Shown here one piece after another: positions 58,411-64,000 of a stretch of 64,000 nucleotides of DNA; the stretch's first letter is position 1; every line of letters starts with the position of its first letter. The DNA is from Calonectria ilicicola. Its lineage: Eukaryota; Ascomycota; Sordariomycetes; Hypocreales; Nectriaceae. The notes under the pieces are model-generated. The model ran no database searches. It had not been told where the DNA came from and worked only from the letters and a program-made list of their open reading frames with translations. Where the stretch lies: the NCBI GenBank assembly GCA_020809705.1, contig CP085829.1, positions 62,001 through 126,000 on the forward strand, written 5' to 3'. Position numbers and translations under genes: made by a program.

Positions 58411-60128
58411 ATGATCATGGAGGAAAGTATGCAAACAAGGAGATGGGTTCGCCTTGCAGGCCCAAAAGTCAGAACCGGATGTGTCACATGGTAGGTGAAT
58501 CCTTGATTATCTGTACATGATTCAATCGCCTGACCTCTGTTCCCAGCAAGTAAGTGAGCAACGTAATAAACATTTGTCTCTTTTACTTACATAGAATAAG
58601 AACTCGTCATCTAAAATGCGATGAGGGTAAGCCTTTTTGTCAACGGTGCCAGAAAGATGGTCGTACGTGTGAGGGCTATCGAGCTGTGAAAGAAACGCGT
58701 GGACGGAAGCCAAAAACAACATCGGAAACCGCCAGTCCAAGGGAAATCGCCAGGCTACCGGCGTCGACGCAATTCAAACACATTCTCTGCCAGTCTCCGA
58801 ATCCTAGGATCTTTGATTCCAATCCACATGGGCTTCCATCAGAAGCAGACCTTTTCCATCACGTGCAAACATGTGCGGTTTTGGATTTCAGTACAGCCCT
58901 TGCACCCCTTGAATTTTGGCACGAGCAGGCGTTGCCCATGGGCCATACCTTAAAACCTGTGCGAGCTGCACTATGTGCTTTTGGAAGCGCGCATAAACGA
59001 TTCAAAACCCGCCTATCATGGAATGATGGTACTATGCCCAGTCTTTCTACATTGGAGGTGTTTTCAATCCAACAATACAACAATGCTATAAATCATATTG
59101 CCTACTTTACATCTATGCATGCTGAATCTAGCTTGGAAATTATTCTAATATGCTGTGTTATTTTCATCTGCATTGAGAATATCTTAGGGCGTTATGCTGA
59201 ATCAATTCGCCACTTACGAGCCGCCTATGCCCTCCTTACTTCTCAAAAGTCCGCTGGTAAAAGTGCCAGTTATTCGAAGTGTTATGAACATATACTTCTG
59301 ATGCTCTCGAGTTTTGAACATGATATTGTTCTCTACACAGGCCATTCTATGGTTCCCGAATTTAGCGACCATATAAAGGCTAGGATCCAAGTTGAAGAGC
59401 CCTACGTGCCATATGAGTCGATAGCAGCAGCATCAAGGTCATGCCTCCTTCTTCAGCAAGAATTAACCAATAATCTTTCACGCGTGTGTCCAGAGGCAGT
59501 ACTACCACCACTATCTCACCAGAAGATTCACCAACAAATGAGCCCTCAGCATTCTCCCAGATCTTCCCACAAAGTTATACAGGACTCAATCCCAATCTTT
59601 AGCGCTTGGAGCGCTAAATTTAATTTATTAAAAAGTCGGTTATACGAGGAGAGTCTTTCGAAACAACAGTCCTTGCAACTTCTCACTTTATCGCTGCAGC
59701 AGACAAAACTGAGGGTTTTTCTGGGGCTTACCTTAACTGAAAAGAAATCTTCAATAAGTTCATCGGAACTGTTGCTGCAGCAAGTAGAATCTATAATTGG
59801 TTTGCAGCGCTTGGACTCCTCACCAACTTTTTCCTTTGCTTCGGGCATCGTCCCCACTCTCGGCTTGGTGGCTATGTCATGCGACGATATCAGGCTTCAG
59901 ACAAGAGCAATCCAAATACTACGCTCCATGAATAGGAGGGAAGGGATTTGGAACAGTCAATCACTTGCAGATATCATTGAGGGGGCATTGTACGCGCTAA
60001 AGAACAATATTCTGCCTGTAAGTTCAATCAAGTGGTACATTGCCAAGGCAGCAAACGATCTTGCTTCCATGTCTCTTCCTCACTTGAAGATTTCTGGTAG
60101 TGTAACTCGGCTTTCTTCGAAAACATAG
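58411..60128 (+). CDS. Zn2Cys6 transcription factor needing a 3-nt microexon
   Basis: Regulator of 536 residues. The best model has exon 1 58411-58490, a microexon CAA at 58547-58549, and exon 3 58601-60128. Both small introns have good ends (GTAGGT...CCCAG and GTAAGT...ATAAG). This model gives GCVTCKTRHLKC, EGKPFCQRC and QKDGRTCEGY, the exact CX2CX6CX6CX2CX6C cluster. A single intron from 58491 to either nearby acceptor (58594 or 58600) would create a TGA stop. The rest carries a fungal-specific domain (LDFSTALAPLEFWHEQ, IFICIENILGRYAESIRHLRAAYALL). The start at 58411 (MIMEESM) is the first in-frame ATG. It is beside an FAD-oxidase remnant and a P450. Confidence 0.85.
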
Positions 60129-60416
60129 AATAAAGAAGTCTCCCATAAAATACAACTTTCAATAAATACAGAAAATACAATGTATCACACGTAAAGTATT
60201 TCTACTACACCGCCAGTCCTTTCATTTGTCTCTTTGCTTTAAAAGCTACCCTTTAATCAAATCTTGTTGAGGAGTGAGTAAGACAGCCACACGCCTTTCT
60301 CCCTCTACAGCCTAGAGCCCTGTGCCCAAGGCACCCTGGCTAGACCATTTCAGAGTCATGTTTTATCTTTTTTTTTTTGGTGCTGGACAGCCACCAATGG
60401 CAACTTGGACCGAGCT

Positions 60417-61023
60417 ATGAAACTTCTCAAAAAGACCACGGGTTTTGGCAAAGTGCCCGTCAACACCGTTGGCGAAAGTAAGTTTTTGTTTTCACTAGAT
60501 AACATAGACTGACGCTGAATCTTTGTCTATATAGCTACTGCTGTAAATTTTGGAGGTGGTGACTCATCCTCTACCACGTTTTTTCGCCATTGTCTCGTAC
60601 CAGAGCTAAATTCAGAAATTGGAAAGGTGTTCGCTAGAAGCCCCCCCCCCCCGCAGCCTTTATCAGCCATTGTTGTACACAATAATCATGGTAAGGGCGT
60701 GAGAGAGGAGAAAATAGACAGTATAGGGGCCTGTTTTCCCAACAGACGGAAACATATTATCCTTGGTATCCATGGAGGTACGACAAGCGAGTATTCCCCA
60801 GATGAGGACACCATCGCACAGGTACCAACTGGGTACAAGTCTATTGAGTGACGTTAAATCAACAACCAATATATTGGAGAGGGGGTTTCCAGGTTTCACG
60901 CCACCTGAAGAGGTTGATCCTGCCGAATTCTTTGGTGTCATGAATATGGAGAGACTACTGAAGTTGAAAAGAAGGATAGATCCGGAAAAAGTTTTTAACA
61001 AGGGACTGCCCAAGCTGTATTGA
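60417..61023 (+). pseudogene. C-terminal remnant of an FAD-linked oxidase
   Basis: A first exon (MKLLKKTTGFGKVPVN) joins across an intron at about 60479-60534 to AVNFGGGDSSSTTFF, LVPELNSEIGKV and ACFPNRRKHIILGIHGG. After a break, a second frame carries FTPPEEVDPAEFFG and NMERLLKLKRRIDPEKVF, ending KGLPKLY. The ending is typical of BBE-like FAD-linked oxidases. The N-terminal FAD-binding domain is missing, about 50-80 residues before the end are deleted, and the frame shifts near 60790. A run of twelve C at 60641-60652 lies within it. Confidence 0.6.
60641..60652. repeat. Poly-C run (12)
   Basis: Homopolymer inside the FAD-oxidase remnant; prone to sequencing and replication slippage. Confidence 0.8.
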
Positions 61024-61155
61024 TATGCTATATTCGTGTTTTTGTTCAAATTTACCAAATGTCGTAATATTGATCATTAGACTGAAAAGCCTTGATGAAA
61101 TAGAATATTGTACATCACTTTGAGAACCTGGTATTACACGATCTCGATAATCAAC

Positions 61156-62846
61156 TCATGATAGCTGAATTAGACAACGTTTGCCTTGAGGCGAGGCAAG
61201 GAAGTATATCCTCGGCTGCATATCAAAGTTACTCATGCCCTCCATTGTAGATACTTTAGCTTTAGGGAAGTGTAGAAAGAATAATGCCGAGGCGAGTCGT
61301 AGTTCCATGCGAGCTAGGTGAATTCCAATGCAACCTATGATGGTGGTCAGCGATATGAAACAAGTAATGTGTTTTTGAACCCACTCCGTGAACCTCCTCC
61401 GAAGGGCATAAATGCCTCTTTCATAGATTTTGTTGGATTCTTCCATCTTAAAGGGTCAAAAACTTCGGGACGTGGGAATATATCCGGATTCCTGTGGAGG
61501 GTGTAGGCCTGTGTAGATACTGTCATCGTCCCAGGAATAAAATAGCCGGCCATATCGGCTCCCATAGGTGGCACAACGCGAGGAAGTGCAGATGGAACAG
61601 GTGAATAAAGTCTCAGGGTCTCATCGATAACTTGATTCAGATATGGGAGTTCAGAGAGACGGCCAATATCAATGTGGTCGTGATCGAGCGTCTGTAGTTC
61701 GCTCACCAACATATCCATGATCTTAGGGTTGTTGCAAACTGACCAAACAAGCCAAGTCAAAGTATTAGAAGTCGTGTCACTACCAGCGATGATGTAGGCT
61801 TGAGCTTCACCCGAGATTTCCTCGTCAGATAAACGACCATCTTCTCCCGCTAAAAAGAGATTTTTGAAAAGCATTGGTTTCTGGTTTTCGGGATCTGCAA
61901 GCATCTGTCGCTTATACCTCTGGATAGATTCTTCTGCATAACTTGCAATTTTTTGCCCTGTTTCTGCGGCCCGTCGGAGGGCTGGAATTGGAAGTAGAGC
62001 AAGTCGCTTCACAAGCCCCGGAAATGTTGATCGTATGGCACCTGTCTGTGCAACACCCTCCAAGAAGGAGATGTAACCAGTCTTCTACATTTTGTCAGTG
62101 CCATTGAGAAAGTCCTATTTGCTAGCAGTCACTTGCCTGACCAATGTCGAGCATGCGGAAGGATTCTCCAAAGCTCAGCTCTCCAATGATATCGGTGGCC
62201 ATGAACAGCCACCACTTGAACACGTCTGTTGCTCCTCGAACCTTCATTTCTTCCTTCATTTTTAAAATAGCTAGTTCAACCTTTTCGCTTATAAATGGCG
62301 CGACATGTCTTAAAGATGACTCAGATAGAGGACCGGAAAGCAAACGGCGATGTTTTCGATGAAACTCCACATCAGCTGTATTGAAAATCGTTTCGGTTGC
62401 ACTTGCGCTAACATCAGTGTACCACGATGACTTTAAGTAGCCGCCTTTAATGGAGTGTATACGTTTAACGCAGGCGATCTCGGAGACATCGATCTCACTG
62501 GGAGATAAGCGGACAATCGGACCTTGAGATGACTTAGTTAAATATGGGGAAAAGGTTATTATTTGCTGCTCACCGTATTTCTGGTGAAGGGAATGTACGT
62601 AAAAGGCGCGTTGACCTTTGAACCAATGGTACTTTAACACCCAGCTTGTCCATCTAGAATACCATGGCCCTGGGACTTGAGACAACGGGTTTTGGAAAGT
62701 GACATAAATGTACTAATGTGAAAATTTATTAGCAACCGCTATGTGGTCTCAATTGAAATACATACCAGAACGCTCGTAATAATGAAGATGGAGATAAAAA
62801 CATTAGTGTTGTTTAGCAACGGGCCTATTGCTGGAGTTAACGGCAT
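61156..62846 (-). CDS. Cytochrome P450 monooxygenase
   Basis: ER-anchored haem monooxygenase of 511 residues from four exons (62846-62766, 62712-62137, 62084-61385, 61334-61156). The N-terminal anchor is VFISIFIITSVLYIYVTF, followed by the proline hinge VPGPWYSRWTSW. The I-helix has AGSDTTSN, the K-helix ETLRLYSP, and the haem loop FGGGSRSCIGIHLA with the Cys ligand. The intron 62085-62136 starts GCAAGT, a GC-AG intron; without splicing the frame ends after four codons. The rest is undamaged. It may act with the adjacent regulator (58411) and the dienelactone hydrolase at the window edge; the FAD-oxidase next to it is dead. Confidence 0.94.
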
Positions 62847-63646
62847 TCTGGAGAGTCGTTGCTGGTATGCACCAATGCATGCGGATTCCAGCTATAATCT
62901 CAAATCTGATGATGATAAAAAGATATATGTTAAGTATTCAATGTCGGGGAAGATGCTCGTTCAAAAACAGTCATTTCTCATTTCGCATTCGGTTTCGGCG
63001 CCGCGGTCTCGCTCTATGAAATGTGTCGACACACCCCGTCTTAACCCTGCATAAAGCATGCTCCTTGAGATTTCGGCATTCAGACAAAGCTCGGTACGCG
63101 AGGCATACGTAGTAAAATCCCAGTGACGTGGACTCTGATATCAGTAACTTGCCTTTTCCAGAGCTACCGACCAATGAGAATCGAGGAGTAACGGTAATCC
63201 GGCAAGAAAAACTGCAACTTTCTCCCTAGCACGCCCAATTTTCGAAAAAAAACGACCAATAGATAACAGGTATTCTATCTCGACCCACCATGAGCAATAT
63301 GACGTCTTCCGGTTCATCTAATATAACACTTGCAACAACCCACATCCTCGGCGTCGCCTTTAAGTAGCCGCTTAGTAATATTTAACAATAACAGGAATTC
63401 GATTTTATTAGCGGAGTAAAGATAATATTGTAATTGATGTCCTAGATGCAAAAATTTAAAAAGGAATTCATGTTATTGGGCTCGGTGAATTCTCTAGGAC
63501 AGTGATAAAGTACAGGTCACAGGCTGTTTTGGGTTCAATTACTGATATCAACAATATGTGCTCATTCTTGTAAATACTCGTTGTAGAAGATGATGTAGTA
63601 ATTAGAGATATGTGAAAATCTACCTAAGCGTACGTAGATGGCGATT
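62847..63646. other. Intergenic region
   Basis: About 800 bp upstream of the P450 and 3' of the dienelactone hydrolase; AT-rich with no recognised site. Confidence 0.4.
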
Positions 63647-64000
63647 TTACAAATGTACATCAAACCATTGCACAGCTTGCAAAAATGCCGCCTCCCTTGC
63701 CAACCTTTGCCGCTTCACGCTCAAATCACATCGCACAGCGAATCCGTGTTCCGTACCCGAGTACAAATTAATTTGCCATGGGATATCCAACTTCCCAAGT
63801 ATCTGCTCAGATTCCTGTCTTTTATCCGCTGGAAACATGAAATCGTCCTGCGCAGCTGCGATAGTGAGGGGCGACTTGATTGCCTCCAGCTCGCTCCTTT
63901 CAACAAGATATGGGTGGGCAAGGTAGCCAGCATTGATCTTAATGTCGTCCAAAAATCGGACTACATATTTAGCACCGAAACAGTACCCGACCGCCCCAAC
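63647..64000 (-). CDS. Dienelactone hydrolase family protein (partial, runs off the window)
   Basis: The C-terminal 117 residues of an alpha/beta hydrolase of the DLH family, open to the window end. The nucleophile Cys is in GYCFGAKYV, the Asp in AAAQDDFMFPADK and the His in GTEHGFAVRCD, giving the Cys-Asp-His triad. The 3' end is complete. The family hydrolyses dienelactones from aromatic degradation, but many fungal members have unknown substrates. The 5' part lies outside the window. Confidence 0.88.
   Translation of the reverse strand, partial: VGAVGYCFGAKYVVRFLDDIKINAGYLAHPYLVERSELEAIKSPLTIAAAQDDFMFPADKRQESEQILGKLDIPWQINLYSGTEHGFAVRCDLSVKRQRLAREAAFLQAVQWFDVHL

Overview
The window is nuclear DNA of a filamentous ascomycete (Pezizomycotina). 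Genes are split by introns of about 48-76 nt with GT-AG (rarely GC-AG) ends. Families typical of such fungi dominate: six Zn2Cys6 regulators, a PDR-type ABC exporter, MFS drug transporters, an alternative oxidase, an EthD protein, an NmrA-like reductase and a P450. I cannot name genus or species from the sequence alone. No rRNA, tRNA, CRISPR or convincing transposon was seen.

Layout. 0-12.5 kb: a decaying catabolic block. It holds a GH3 beta-glucosidase, a nitrilase, a RidA-like protein and a Zn2Cys6 regulator, all broken mainly by single TAG codons, mixed with an apparently intact MFS transporter and a cupin. 14-23 kb: intact oxidoreductive genes (EthD protein, KstD-like flavoprotein with a presequence-like N-terminus, aldo-keto reductase, secreted epoxide hydrolase-like protein, alternative oxidase). 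23-32 kb: a Zn2Cys6 regulator divergent from a full-size PDR/ABCG exporter. 32-38 kb: a Rieske oxygenase divergent from an APC permease, next to another Zn2Cys6 regulator. 38-51 kb: MFS transporter, zinc-free MDR/enoyl reductase, CorA-like membrane protein, NmrA-like reductase and secreted carboxylesterase. 51-64 kb: a Zn2Cys6 regulator with a damaged zinc cluster, a beta-lactamase-fold pseudogene, an epimerase remnant, another Zn2Cys6 regulator that needs a 3-nt microexon, an FAD-oxidase remnant, a P450 and a truncated dienelactone hydrolase.

Reading. This is an accessory region dense in regulators, exporters and oxidoreductases but with no PKS, NRPS, terpene synthase or DMATS. It looks like several catabolic or detoxification modules rather than one classical biosynthetic cluster. 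The most suggestive functional link is a presequence-bearing flavin dehydrogenase about 5 kb from an alternative oxidase, which could form a dehydrogenase-to-quinone-to-AOX electron sink. A second is the Rieske/permease divergent pair, which fits uptake and oxidation of a quaternary amine or aromatic acid.

Several gene-structure oddities stand out: three GC-AG introns, a 3-nt microexon needed to rebuild a zinc cluster, and a 21-nt intron remnant that removes a zinc-binding cysteine in another regulator. All splice junctions were inferred by eye from frame and family conservation; no search or alignment program was run.
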